From Hordeum vulgare subsp. vulgare (lineage: Eukaryota > Streptophyta > Magnoliopsida > Poales > Poaceae), in NCBI RefSeq assembly GCF_904849725.1, contig NC_058523.1, positions 339,863,948-339,927,947 on the forward strand: a stretch of 64,000 nt of DNA. Direction: 5' to 3'. Positions 34,979 through 46,180 of the stretch are shown one piece after another. Numbering within the stretch: position 1 is the stretch's first letter; each line of letters starts with the position of its first letter. The position numbers were made by a program, and so were the translations under genes. The notes beneath the pieces were generated by a model. It was given only the letters and a program-made list of their open reading frames with translations. It searched no databases and had not been told where the DNA came from.

Positions 34979-36240
34979 CCATAGGTAGGTTTATTGAGGG
35001 TGGTCGGTACCGAAAGGACACCGACGGGCTCCAGGAACGGGATTGGTAACTAGCGAGCAAGATGCACGATGTACCCAGGTTCAGGGATCTCCATGGGAGA
35101 TAATACCCCTAGTCATGCCGGAGTGGTTGATGAACTAGAGTGATTATAGTATGCTCCTTGAGCTGTTCGACGGAGGAGGAAGAAGGAGAAGACGGCTCGA
35201 GTTCTACCTCTCGTGTGTGGTGTGTGTGGGTGCAAGAATGGTTGACCCTCTACATGGAGGGGGTCGGGGGGTTTATAGTCGAGCCCACTGGCCTACAAAA
35301 TGGATATAAGTACATTATGGGGGACCAGGCTGGCAGCCTCTCAGGCCGGCCAGGGGGCCCACTATGGTTTAATCTTGTCGCTTGAGGGGCCCGCCGGCTG
35401 CAAGGTCCCATCTGGCCCTTGGACCCGCCGGCCAGCCTATGGGGTTGGTGCATGCTCCCCACGCACGACGCGTGAGGTATGTCCGGCGTCGTCTTGTGGG
35501 ATCCGGCGCCGGTCAACGGTACGACCGTCTCCACTGTAGCCACGTCGGGCCAGGTATTGGAGTAGGTGCTGGCGCGCGGGTATTGTGCATTGTTGACGGA
35601 TCGGAGCCGACGGCGGTCAACGGTACGCCGTTGACACTGTAGCCATGTGTGCGCTTATCCATCGTGCCCATGCTGAGGTACCTTCACCTTTAATCGAATA
35701 CCCCCATCACATCCTGGGGATTAATGCGACACGTGCCCTTCAGCCGGCTGGCGGCATGGCCAGTCGGCTAGAAAGTAGACGGTTACGCTCCTAGCCGGCA
35801 AGTACTTCGTAGCCGGCCAAGAGGAGCCGGCGGTTGAGGATGTTGTTCCTCCTTTCTATACCAAAGTATAGAGGAGTAAGCTTGGTGAGCCTACCCCGAG
35901 GTTATCCCGCCTTCACTAGTCCCTGGAACAGGGGAGATCCGCCGTGTCGAGGCGAAGGGCCTCGCCGGCTTGAGTATCCGGCTTGCGGGCCTTGAGAGTC
36001 GTTGTATGGGAGGCGTTCGGACCGGGAGCCGGCTAGCTCCCGGCGGACGCCTCGGCTTCTTCGCATGCACCAACAGTGCGCCACGTGTTGGGCTTTGGGC
36101 GTTGCGCCCTGACAAGCCACGCGCATGACTCGACTGGGCCTGCGTCATGGGGCCCGCCACGCTGCACCCTCGGCCCGCGCGCGGGAATCCTGTGCGGATT
36201 GCGCCATGACGGTTGATGTTTCAGAGCACATTAAAGCACC
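34979..36240 (-). repeat. LTR-like region of the Tat-like element
   Basis: A GC-rich region with the 'GTACCCAGGTTCAGGGATCTCC' type of phrase (about 35073-35095), typical of Triticeae gypsy LTRs. On the minus strand a TATAAA (35277-35272) precedes a plausible leader. CCGGC-rich segments follow to about 36200. Borders are approximate: the left one is where the CTT-rich array stops, and the right one is where the antisense gene region begins. Confidence 0.5.
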
Positions 36241-36472
36241 CGCATGATTCGGAGGGGGTGGAGATCGTGCGCACCAGATCCCCTCCCCACGATCTCCTCT
36301 GTGGTTTAAGTGGAGGGGCGGGGTGTCGAAGACGCCATTTGCCCCTGCCCGCTCCGTTCAAGTGCCCTTCCCTCCGAGAGCCAAAGAGAGAAGGAGATGC
36401 CGCTCGCGCCTTCGCCGTCGTTCGTCGCCGGAGCTTCGCGCGTCCCGTAAAGCTTCTCGTCGCCGCTCCGCC

Positions 36473-38796
36473 ATGTCCCAAGCCACCGCCGAGAAGGCAA
36501 AGGCCCGAGGCACCTGGGAAGGAAGTGACGTCGTCGACGAGAACATAGAGGTGCTCCGCCACCGCCGTATGCTGCCCCCAGCGGAATGCGTGGTGGTGCA
36601 CCTCCCGATGCCGAAGGATCTCTGACCCCTCGTCCCGGCGAGGTGGTGGTTTTCAAGGAGCACTTCTTCCGCAGGTTCGGGCTCCCCGCCAGCGACTTCT
36701 TCTCGTGCTTTCTGGTGCATTTCGGCTTGCAGTCGCACCACCTTGCGCCCAACTCCGTCCTCGAGTTGGCGTCCTTCGTCACCCTGTGCGAGGGGTTTGT
36801 GGGGATTGAACCCCACTTGGAAATGTGGCGCCAGTTGTTCTTCTGCAAGCAGGAGTCGGCGCCGACCAACTTCCCGGCATCATGAAGATGACTCCTTGCA
36901 GCGCCGCCCTCGTTCATCACCGGTCCGCCTCCGACTTCCTGAAGCATCCTCTCCAGGATTCGGTGAAGAAGTGGCAGAGGGGATTCTTCTACGTCAAGAA
37001 TGTGGATCCCCTCCACGACTACATCAACCTGCCTCCCTTCGCCATCGCTCCGCCGATTGCGAAGCTGAACTGGAATAGTACGCTTCCAAAGCCCATCCCA
37101 GAGGTGAAGCAGATATGCTCCCACCTCGAGCTTTTCAACACTCAAGGCCTTGTGGCCAGAGATTTCCTCGCTACCATGGTGACACGCCGGATCCTGCCTC
37201 TGAAGTGCTAGCCACACCTGGTCTGCCAGATGGGTGGCCGGCATGATCCATGCTGGCTCTCCACGAAGAACCTGCGAGACGGTAGGGTGGCTCACCAAGT
37301 GACCTTGATCTCCTCCGCCTCCATGGATGAAGGCGGTGAATGGGAGTGGGGCATGGCCCCTTACGACCGAAGCCATCCGGCTCTGACAGTATGTTCCTTC
37401 ATTGATTGTGTTTCTTGTGTTTCTTTGAATACCATCCGGCATCTGACGCCGGATAACGGCTACATCTTCAGCTGTTCGAGCATCTGGAAGTTTACCAGCG
37501 GTCGGCTGCCGATGTGGAGGTGTTGGACCCCGTCGATATTGAGGATGAGGACGAGGTGGAGCTTGAACCATCCGCCTCCGAAGATGTGGAAGGGGTGGCG
37601 GAGTCGGAGGGCACCGAGCCTGTCGGTGAGTTTTTTGCATCCGTGTTGCTTGACTGGACAGATGATGACGAAGTGTCGCCTCCATTGCACGATGCAGCTG
37701 ACGTGGAAGACCTGGAAGAGCTAGAGGAGGTCCCAAGCCCTCCCATGACGCGGCAACGTTGAGCCGCCCGCGAGTCGGCTGTGGAGGGAGAAGGAGTGCG
37801 GTGGAAAGGCAAGCAGGTCGCTACCGCCAAGCCGGCCTCCAAACGAACCACAACAGGGCCTCCGGTTGGAAGTTGCGGGGGCGGCTCAAAGAAGCAGCGA
37901 GTCATCATTTGTAGATGGCCGGTTCCCGTCGTTGCAGGGTAAGTAATTCTATTCCTCCTTTCCTGCCCCCTTTCTTGATTCTTGGGTAGGAAATCCCCCC
38001 TTACCAATTTATGGCAAGCATGCAGGCCCAGACGGCGGAGGAAGGTGACACCACTGCTGCAGAGCGGGCCGCCTGGGCCGAGGCCGACACCACCAAGAAG
38101 GCGCTGATCGAGAAGGATAACCGTCCCTAGGAGGAGGCAGCCCGGAAGGCGGCTGCGAACCAGGCCGAACCCAGCAAGCGCGCAGCTACCCCTACCCAGA
38201 AGCTGACCACCAAGGAGAGGCGGTCCAAGACGCAACACGATCCTGCTTCGCAGCCAAATGTGGAGGCACAGACCGGCGAGCCGGCTCCCACCGTAGTCAG
38301 CGCGGCTGAGACCACCAAGGCCACCGGGCCAGGGTCTACCACCGTGCCAGTGGATCTGGATGCGGCACCCGATGCGCCTGACGCTGGAGCGGACGCCGCA
38401 CCAGAGGTGCCAATGGATGCACCGGGAGCGGAGATCCCACCACCCGACATGGAGACGGCCCTGGTGGTGAAGGATAAGACCGTGCGGACCGAGGGTCTGC
38501 AGGCGCCTTGCCGGATCGATGTGTCGAAGGAGCCGACCCGAAGCGCGCCGCCAGGAGAAGGCGCAATGGTCACGTTCGGCCGCAGCACGTCCGCCTCCGG
38601 AGCCGGACCCTTCTCCGAGAGCCGGCCCCAAGAGTCCTTGAGCGTGGCCAAGGTCAGCCGTGTGATCGTGCCTCGTGGCGCCACACTGAGTGGGGTCCCT
38701 GCGCTTGTGGCGCTGTATTCCCGCAACGTTGACAAGGTGGCGCAGGCAGCCCTGGTGGCCAAGGAATACCTCAACCGCCTCGAGGAATGGACCACG
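36473..38796 (+). pseudogene. antisense accessory gene (Transposase_28, 'gypsy-type transposon' family), 5' exons, broken
   Basis: Exon-like blocks 36473-37388, 37472-37938 and 38026-38796 are bounded by GT/AG. The first starts at ATG 36473 and holds the family's conserved core: PGEVVVFKEHFFRRFGLP, a PNSVLELASFVTLCEGFVG segment and VKKWQRGFFYVKNVDP, then MGGRHDP and DEGGEWEWGMAPYD. The second is acidic. The third is Ala/Pro-rich and low in complexity. Damage includes frameshifts near 36605 and 36880 and stops at 37209-37211, 37760-37762 and 38128-38130. The role of this family is unknown. It is found only in gypsy elements, in antisense to their own pol genes. The next intron begins GTAAGTTTTT at 38797 and holds the Tekay-like insertion. 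Confidence 0.72.
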
Positions 38797-39003
38797 GTAA
38801 GTTTTTAATTCCTGCACCTTCCGTTCTAGCTTTTTCTTCTTGTTTCTTTGCTTCAGTGGGGGCGCGCCAGCGCACCCACTGGGTGTAGGCCCCGAGAGTC
38901 GGTCCGGCTGAGAGTTAGCCAGCCCGAGTCTTACTTGCGGCGGCTTGCTTTCTTCTTTTGTTTTAAGTGGGGGCGCGCAAGAGCACCCACTGGGTGTAGC
39001 CCC
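38797..39003 (+). repeat. intron with a tandem GGGGGCGCGC repeat, split by an insertion
   Basis: A segment beginning GGGGGCGCGCCAGCGCACCC and running through CTGAGAGTTAGCC (38859-38922) is repeated from about 38969. The second copy is cut after TGTAGCCCC by the Tekay-like element and resumes at 60472 (CCCCCAAGAGTCGGGTCGGC). This restores the pre-insertion sequence and fixes the insertion point. The flanks GCCCC and CCCCC are an imperfect 5-bp duplication. Confidence 0.8.
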
Positions 39004-39793
39004 TGTAATGCCCCAGATGTAACCTTGCCATATTTGGAAACCTTTCATGTTTGGATCCATGTGGTCATGCTATATGAGAGTTATCATTTCATGTGTTCTT
39101 ATGTGGTGACATCACCTTTGCATCATGCCATTCATTGCATCATGTCTTCTCCTTGTGTTGTGTTGTTGTTGGATCCATGTTGAGTGCAAGTATGCTATAT
39201 GGTGTGATGGTGTGATTGCAAAGCTTGGGTTTTAAACTATGCTTGTTTTTCAAACTAGGTTTCAAAAGGCCCCTTCTTCCTTATTAACTTGAGCTCATGT
39301 TTAACTTGCTCCAATCCTGTTTTAAAAATGTTGTTCATTTTGTAGTTTTTCTTGTGCTTGAGGGGTATGGTCTTGGGTTTTTAAAACTTTAGTGAAATGG
39401 GGTTTTTATCTACAAAATAGTATATTAATTCTGTTTTTTAATTACTTTATTTTCTCCAAAAATCATCTTTGTATTTTATTTAATTGGATCATAATTCCCT
39501 TATGACCAGGGTTATTTTATTTTTATTTTTGGAACCCAGTATGTCCTAGGTGATTTTATTTTGCTGTGGTGTAGTTTTAAATGGAAAAACCCTCTGGGTT
39601 TTTCTCCCTGTTATCTGGCACCAGCGAGATGGGCTTCCTCCTTCCCGCAGGCCCAGAGCCTCTTCTCTCGCGCGCCAGGCCCAACCGGCGTCCCTCTTCT
39701 CCTTCCTCCTGTCGTCATCCTCTGTACCACTGTAGCTCAGCCACCGATCCTTCCCCCTCTTGATCTTGCGGCTCCTAGCTCGCCTCCCGAGAC

Positions 39794-39800
39794 TATATAA
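39794..39800 (+). promoter_or_regulatory. TATA box of the 5' LTR
   Basis: TATATAA is followed by GGAGCCAGAGCTCTCCCC and a GC-rich leader-like stretch, about 790 bases into the LTR. The 3' LTR has CATATAAGG at the same place (50436-50444). Confidence 0.65.
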
Positions 39801-40454
39801 GGAGCCAGAGCTCTCCCCGCAACCCTAGGGCTCCCGTTTCCCCCTTCTCCTCTCCCTCGCGCCGTCAAGGTAGGGCCTCCGACGCCAACGCCATGAGACG
39901 GCTTCGGTGAGCTCGCAGCAGCAGGAGATCATGAGCTCCTCCGCCCCTTCGACAACACTAGGAGGACGCGGTGGCCGAGGAGTTCCCATTCCAGTAGGAA
40001 CCAGACGGCTTCTTCCACGACGTCCACGACGTCATCTTCCTCCCCTGCTGCGGGCGACCTCCTCTTCTTCGGATCGACGCCCTTCTTCCTCTCCTGCGCC
40101 GGTTCATCGCCTAAGTTCTAGGTGAGCTGTGCCCCGGCTTCCCCGCTCCTTCACCCTCTCTGATAGCGCGTGAAGGTGGACGCAGCGACGCCTTGCCGGA
40201 GTAGCGCGTAGGAGCTTGAGTAGTAGCTGCCGCCATAGTTCCCCGAGGTAGGAGTAGCGCAAGGTAGGGCCTTTTCCCGTGCTGGCTTCGGGAATGGAGT
40301 CCCCGTGCTGTCTGCGTCCCTCGCCAGTGACCAACCCCTCCGATGAGAGCCTGTGTCCTCGTCGGTGGCCGCCTCTGGTTCGGCCAGCTTAGTTGTGGGT
40401 GGCATCAAGGGGTAGGCTCAAGAATAGAACCTTCCCCCTCCCTCTCAAGACTCT

Positions 40455-40694
40455 GTTCGTAGCCCGACTGGTTAGTATCATGTGGTGTTGTTGCACAGGT
40501 CGTGGGTTCGATCCCTGGTGAACCCCCTTTTGGTTATTTGTTTTAGAACAGTGGTAGATCGACACACAGGGTTAGATCGCATGTCATGTTGCTCCTCCTA
40601 GAGCAGAAGTCGAGCAGTAGCCCAGTGGTGAGATGTGGTGTGTAGACCAGGGGGTCCGTGGTTCGAATCCATGTACCCCCCCCTTTTATTTTTT
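40455..40694 (+). other. two tRNA-like modules in the 5' LTR
   Basis: Module 1 (40455-40523) opens GTTCGTAGCCCGACTGG (A-box-like), has a TGTG/CACA anticodon-type stem, a B box GTTCGATCC and a GTTC/GAAC acceptor pairing. Module 2 (40611-40679) has TAGCCCAGTGG (fits the TRGCNNAGYGG A box), a TGGT/ACCA stem and B box GTTCGAATC, followed by TTTTATTTTTT at 40684, a possible pol III terminator. Both arms are imperfect, so they are tRNA-derived relics, not functional tRNAs. Confidence 0.6.
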
Positions 40695-40789
40695 GCCTTG
40701 GTCATTTTATTTTCTGTTGCATTATCTTGGGCAGCAAGTGTGTCTTGTGTTATCATCAAAAAACAGTGGGTTTTACCCCTTTTAAATTA

Positions 40790-41070
40790 GCTTGTGTGTG
40801 AGCAAGTTCTTGTGTGTGTGCACCATTGTATGTACAAGTGCACTTGATGGTGTGTGTATGTGTGTGTGTGTGTTACACACACAGGCTTGTGCAAGTTTGC
40901 ACAAACACATGAGTAGGTATATGTGATGATGATGTGTGTGTGCAAGTATATGTGTAGGAGTGTGAGAGCATGTGTATGTGTGTAGGTGCATGTGCTCACA
41001 TGGCATGTGTATGTGCATTAGAGAGGTATGCATGTATGTGGTGTGATGTAGATGCATGTGTGTGTGTGGG
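40790..41070 (+). repeat. TG-rich microsatellite stretch
   Basis: Interrupted TG/GTGTGTA repeats with purine-pyrimidine alternation over roughly 280 bases. The other LTR has the same stretch near 51447-51755 with different repeat lengths. Confidence 0.8.
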
Positions 41071-42372
41071 CATACTTGAGCATGAGGGATAACACCTCAT
41101 GCTTGCCACTTTGTTTAGTTATTGATGATATGAGAGCATGTGTAGGTGTAGAGTATGAATAGGAGTCAATTCAATGTGTTGTTATTCATGTATAGAGCAT
41201 GTTGGATTCTAGTCTTATATTTTCGAGCTGTTTTGTGCCTTGATGTTCCAAGCAGGCACCCATGTGTGGCATATGGATTTGGGGTAGAATCATCCCAGGA
41301 ATCCATTGGTGGAATCAGATTTCACTTTAGAGCAACTTCATAAACTGTCATTTTTCTGTCTTGATGCCATGTTTAGAGCTTAGTATCATATAGTGCTTTG
41401 ACCCTATGAGGATGAATCCATGATGTGGCAATAGTGGGTGAACCCCTCTACCATATGGGGTCTTTGTTTTATTCATAGGATTTTGTATGCACTTTTTGTG
41501 CCTTGTCAAAGTTGACACTTGGTTGAAATTGACAGCTCTGTGAAAATCTGTGATTTTCACTAGGTTTGAGAATCTGCTGTTATTTTCTTCCCTTGTTGTT
41601 TTGGTTGCACAAGCTCATGTGTTGGGAATCAGCCCATGCAAAAAACTAAGGTTTGTGAGATTTTGTGTTCGTCTAGCTCCCTGTTAAATTTCATGCTCTT
41701 TCACTTCCTATAGATATCATTTTGGAGGCTCCCAAAATGCTTCAGAGCATAAGCAGCTGGTGAAAATCTGAGATTTTCACCAAGCCCCAGAATCTATAAT
41801 GTTTTGTCCATTTTGGTGCGTGTAGATCTGCTCATGTGTGACTCCTATGTATAAACTTCTTGCACAGGCTTGTAGAGATTTTGAATGGCTTTAGCCACAT
41901 ATCTTGTTTGGCTTATTTGGGTGGTTGTAGGTACTTAGAATGTTGTAGACAAACTGCTACGATGCTGTTAAAAACAGATTGCACGTTTTAGTTGTTTTGA
42001 AGCTTGTGTAGCCATTGTTGATGGTGTGGTGTGATTCCATGCACCACCCCACTTGTATTTAATTTTTTGATCATGTGGCAACCTGGTAACACCAGAGGAG
42101 TGCCATTGGAGTGTGCTTGTGGTGGATTTGAACTGTAGGACTCCATATCTTGTTTTGTAGTTTCTCGTTGATCCGTAGCTCTGTTCTCAACGTTCTTTAT
42201 ATGTTTTTGCATCATTTTCTCGTGATGCACCTGTTCATGCCATCCTCATGCATCTCAAGATAGCTTAGTATGAAGTTATGTCCAGAAGTTTGTCAACTCA
42301 TCTCATGCATCATATTGTTTGTTGCATCATGTTGTGTTGGTGTTCATTGGTTGTTATTTTTATATTGGGTAG

Positions 42373-42462
42373 CACCGGGATCGGAGAGCGAGTATGTGGA
42401 TTTGGGAGAGTACGTGCAGGAAGATCAAGAGATGTTCCAAGCTGAAGACATCACAGGCAAGA
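42373..42462 (+). pseudogene. coding-like piece 1 in the 5' LTR
   Basis: After TTGGGTAG the frame reads GSESEYVDLGEYVQEDQEMF and continues QAEDITGK. The 3' LTR copy (58737-58826) keeps the frame with DSG and LF in place of DLG and MF. An acidic peptide of this sort, preserved in both LTRs, suggests an exon once carried in the LTR. No domain is recognised. Confidence 0.45.
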
Positions 42463-43740
42463 TGACCGTGACCTTGATACCCTATCTAGCTTTGTTATGC
42501 TTAGAATCACATTTCCTTTGATATATGCTCGCTGCCTACCACTTGATATAAAAGCCTCCTGGTATTGCCATGAAACCCAAACACCTTCCCGTCCTAACTA
42601 ATGTTGTTTGGCTAAGTAGGCTTGGTCAGCTTCTAATGAATAGCTTTGCTAGTTCCAGGTGCCGACTGTCCCATGTGATAACATGGGTATTTTGATATCA
42701 TTATGCTGAAAATGATATTTAATTAATGCACCTATATACTTGGTAAATGACGGAAGGCCTAGCCTTTTGCCGTGTGATTTGTTCCGTTATTGTCGCCTTA
42801 GTTTCGGCTACCGGTGTTTGCTTCCATAACTGATCTCTCCTAACACGTTCGGGGTTGTTATGGTGACCCCCTTGATAAATCGTGTAGTGTTAAGGCTCGC
42901 CTGGCAGGACCCAACATTGGTTTTAATTTGCTAATCACCTAATAATAATTTGCATAGGGAATAGCTACCCCGAGGATTCAATCAACAACTCGGGCCAGTG
43001 CTCCTCATGAGTGTTGGTCCAAACTAGAGCACTGTGCGGGGCCAACTCAGGGAAACTTGAGTGATTTCTATCAGGCCACTGTACGCGTCGCTTATCCGTC
43101 GTGTCCTGAGACTGAGATACGCGGCTCTTATCGGGGTCGTCGACACGACGGGAGGTCCTTCTAGATTTGTCTTACCTTACCGATATATCTTGCGTATAGG
43201 AATCCCGATGAAACTTTGGGTCTCCCCAAAGTTGAGGTTTTCCTCTAAGGAATCCGACGAGATCACGAGATTCGTGATAGAGGATTACTTTGCGGCCCAT
43301 GGCAGTTTGTGATGGACTAGTTGGAGCACCCCTGCAGGGTATAATCTTTCGGAAAGCCGTGCCCGCGGTTATGTGGCAAACATGGATAATTTGTTAACAT
43401 CCGGTTCTAGATAACTTGAATTAACTCTAATAAAACTGCCAACTGTGTGCGTAACCGTGACTCTCCCCTTCGAAGACCTCTCTTCGATCGGGAACACGAT
43501 GGGGTTATGTTTGACATAAGTAGGTGTTCAGGATCACTTAGTGATCACCTAGTCTTCGGCCGCTCGCGTAGACCACCATATCAATTACTCTGATCATCGT
43601 AAGTTAGCCACCATACAAGCTTAGGATGCTGCAACCTATAAACTAAATCTTCCTCACCTAATAACTTGACTAGATTCGATACCAAGGTCATCTGATTGCT
43701 CAGTCCCCGTGGCTCACAATTTACTACAAAACCCCAACAG

Positions 43741-43841
43741 GCATAGGTACGCCCGACGCAGGAGATCCTGATGGCACGCAGCTGTCCGGGCTGTACGATG
43801 AGGAGTCTGACCAACTGTACGTGAACTATCCGGAGGACTGA
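43741..43841 (+). pseudogene. coding-like piece 2 in the 5' LTR
   Basis: Following CCCCAACAG, the frame reads GTPDAGDPDGTQLSGLYDEE then SDQLYVNYPED and stop. In the 3' LTR (about 60103-60201) the same frame is broken by two stops. It may be a terminal exon that belonged with piece 1. The origin is unknown. Confidence 0.45.
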
Positions 43842-44113
43842 GGCCGTGGTCGTGATCGTGGGCCAGCATGCGGGATGTCATAGTCTTTTCCTTGTTTCAT
43901 GTTGTCCGTAGCGGGACTAACTTGTTCTGAATATTTGTGTGGATGTAAACCTTATGTTATACTATGTCAGATGGCAAGTGTATGCCCTGCTTGTCATTCT
44001 TCGATTATGTAATGCTATGATTATCTCGCTTGCGAAACGTTTAGATGTGCCTCTTTCCCTTTTGGGGCATCGCCCCCAAAAAAGGAAAGGGACGCATCTT
44101 AGTCGTTACAAGT

Positions 44114-44127
44114 TGGTAATCAGAGCC
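44114..44127 (+). other. primer-binding site, tRNA-iMet type
   Basis: TGGTAATCAGAGCC, three bases after the LTR, is the initiator tRNA-Met complement with one inserted A. Confidence 0.78.
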
Positions 44128-45167
44128 TTACGACCATAGGAGCCTTTGTGTGATCGAACTTGGCCGAGTCGAGTCTAGTAAAATCTTTTGAGTCTTATTT
44201 ATATCGGAGCGTAGGTTTCTTTTTTCTCCTCTTATATGCTCTGGTGAGTTTCTTGACTTAGGATATCTTAATTCTACTCCTCTTCTCGCTCAAAAAAAAG
44301 TTAGGATCACGCGGGTATTTTGAAATCTATATGATATCGATGTGACGGAGTTCTGTCTTGGTGCCTCGTGTCTGACTTGATTTCTTCCGGGGAGTTGAGC
44401 TCCACGGGATTCTTGTGCACATCGCCATCATTCAGATTTCTTAGTATCTCAGGACAAAGGATGTTCGAAATTGGTTCAATACTAGTAGTGGCGAGATAAC
44501 CCCGATGTCCCCAGTACTGGTGCAGATTGTTCGGGAGTACTACCATACTTGTATCATTGTGATCACGAGGGTTTGTAGTAGATGAAGGTCTGAGATTCTG
44601 GTTATGTGTTGACGAATGTGATACACTCGGCGGGTTAGTATAGGAGTTGTGTGAAATACTACTCCTTGTATCCGTATACCAGATTGCATGACCAGATATT
44701 TCGGGAATTCATAGGTGGGATATCAAGTAGTGACTTATAGGACAATCTTCCTACAGATGCATGATGTGAGGTTGGGATTCGACATTCATTGGACGTTTGT
44801 TCACGGTCGTCTTACAACGGTTCTCGTTGTGTCTTAAAGAGTCCTTGTAGCTTGCTACGACCTAGGGATGCTTCGTAAGTCGTGCCCACTGCCTTGCACA
44901 GGTTGGCTACTGTAAATTCGAGCATGTGCGATCATATCCACGAAGATATCGGATGAAATCTCGATCATACGTTTGTTCCAAGCAGTTCTAGCTCATACTT
45001 GGTTTGCAAGTTGTCTTTAATCAGAATTTTGTCGATAGTCACTTCGAGGAAGCATTCTTACTATTTTGTTCGAGTGCAATTGCTAATATTATTGTTCAGA
45101 TATTCTTGCCTTTTGATTCAGCTTTACCTTCAATATTGTTCTCTGGGCTAATGTGTTGTCCGTCTTC
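44128..45167 (+). other. untranslated leader of the Tekay-like element
   Basis: About 1 kb between the primer site and gag with no convincing ORF. Leaders of this size are normal for long-LTR chromoviruses, and packaging signals would be expected here. I see no embedded element. Confidence 0.6.
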
Positions 45168-45170
45168 ATG

Positions 45171-46180
45171 ATGGCTCCACCAACTCGTCAGAATCCGGGT
45201 CGTGAGGGTGCTGAGATGCCACCACCACCACCTCCACCTCCTCCTCCGCCACCACCTCTTCCTGTAGAGGCTTGGCAAGCGGTGATGTCTGCAACAAATG
45301 CTAACACACATATGTTAATACAGCTGTTGCAAGAGAGGACTAATCAACAACAGGGAAATTTCAACCATGGTGGTGTTCAGTTTGCTACTCCGAGTCAATT
45401 GCTGGCAAAGCAGCCGAAGACCTTCACGTTGTGTGATCAGCCGTTTGACGCTAAGGACTGGATTCGGGACATGAACAAACACTTTGAGTGCAGCAATGTC
45501 CGTCCAGAGGACTTCGTCAAGTTTGCAACCTTTCATCTCAAGGGGCAGGCAGCAGTTGAAGGACTCCAGGGGTGCTAGAGTGATCACTTGGGATGAGTTC
45601 TGCAGAGATTTCAGGTCCCACTATATCCCGTCTAGCTTTGTGGAGGAAATGCGTGAGAAGTTCAGGCGCTTGAAGCAAGGTGGTTCCTCCGTGTACAAGT
45701 ACAACATCGAGTTCCATGAGCTGGCCGGATATGCCTTTGCAGGACATTCCAGATTAGAAGAGCAAGATCTATCAGTTCAGAGGTGGTCTGAAAGAGGACT
45801 TGCAGCTGGCCCTCGCCTTGCACGATCCTGATGAGTTTGATAAGTTCTATGACTTGGCTCTCATGACTGAGGCAGCTTTTCTCAGGGTGGAGAATTCGAA
45901 GAAGCGTTTCAATGATTCCAGCTCGTCATCCTCTACTCACGTGGTCCAGAACCAGCAAAAATATTGGGTGTCTCCTCCTCCTCCTCTGTACACTCAGCAG
46001 TTCAAGCAAGCAGGTGGTCGTGGTTCTTCCCACCTACCCAACCCATCTTTTCAGCACAGGTTTCAGTAGCAGAAGCAAGGGAATCCTCAGATGCAGTTCC
46101 GTCAGCCAGCAGATGTTACTTGTCACAAGTGTGGGCAGAAGGGTCACTATGCCAACAAGTGCACCTCTGAGCTACATCTT
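45171..46180 (+). pseudogene. gag: gag of the Tekay-like element, frameshifted
   Basis: It starts MAPPTRQNPG (ATG 45171, with another ATG just before), followed by a proline run and ATNANTHMLIQLLQERTNQQ. The gag core follows (KDWIRDMNKHFECSNVRPED, then ITWDEFCRDFRSHYIPSSF and MREKFRRLKQG). A CCHC zinc knuckle, [14 protein letters not shown], lies at about 46120-46162. The frame changes near 45565 and again near 45760-45795, and an in-frame TAG (46067-46069, CAG in relatives) sits before the knuckle. It would form the particle and bind RNA if intact. Confidence 0.88.

Larger units (their letters stand above)
39004..44110 (+). repeat. 5' LTR of the Tekay-like element
   Basis: 5107 bp, TGTAATGCCCC...GTCGTTACA. 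It contains a TATA box (39794-39800), two tRNA-like modules (40455-40694), a TG/CA-rich microsatellite stretch (40790-41070), two exon-like coding pieces (42373-42462 and 43741-43841) and, near its end, the inverted TTTGGGGCATCGCCCCCAAA. Confidence 0.92.

Noticed and set aside
36306..37736. A 476-codon open frame on the minus strand
   Set aside because: It lies opposite the Transposase_28-type exon, whose plus-strand translation shows family motifs; high GC makes the opposite frame open.
37492..39060. A 522-codon open frame on the minus strand
   Set aside because: It is the shadow of the GC-rich plus-strand accessory gene and runs through its introns; the peptide has no recognisable domain.
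40455..40523. Functional tRNA gene
   Set aside because: The D and T stems pair poorly, and both modules are duplicated with the LTR; tRNA-derived relic is the safer call.
40782..41057. Open frames of His/Thr/Cys-rich peptide on the minus strand in both LTRs (also 51249-51747)
   Set aside because: They translate a TG/CA microsatellite; the composition is an artefact and repeat length differs between LTRs.
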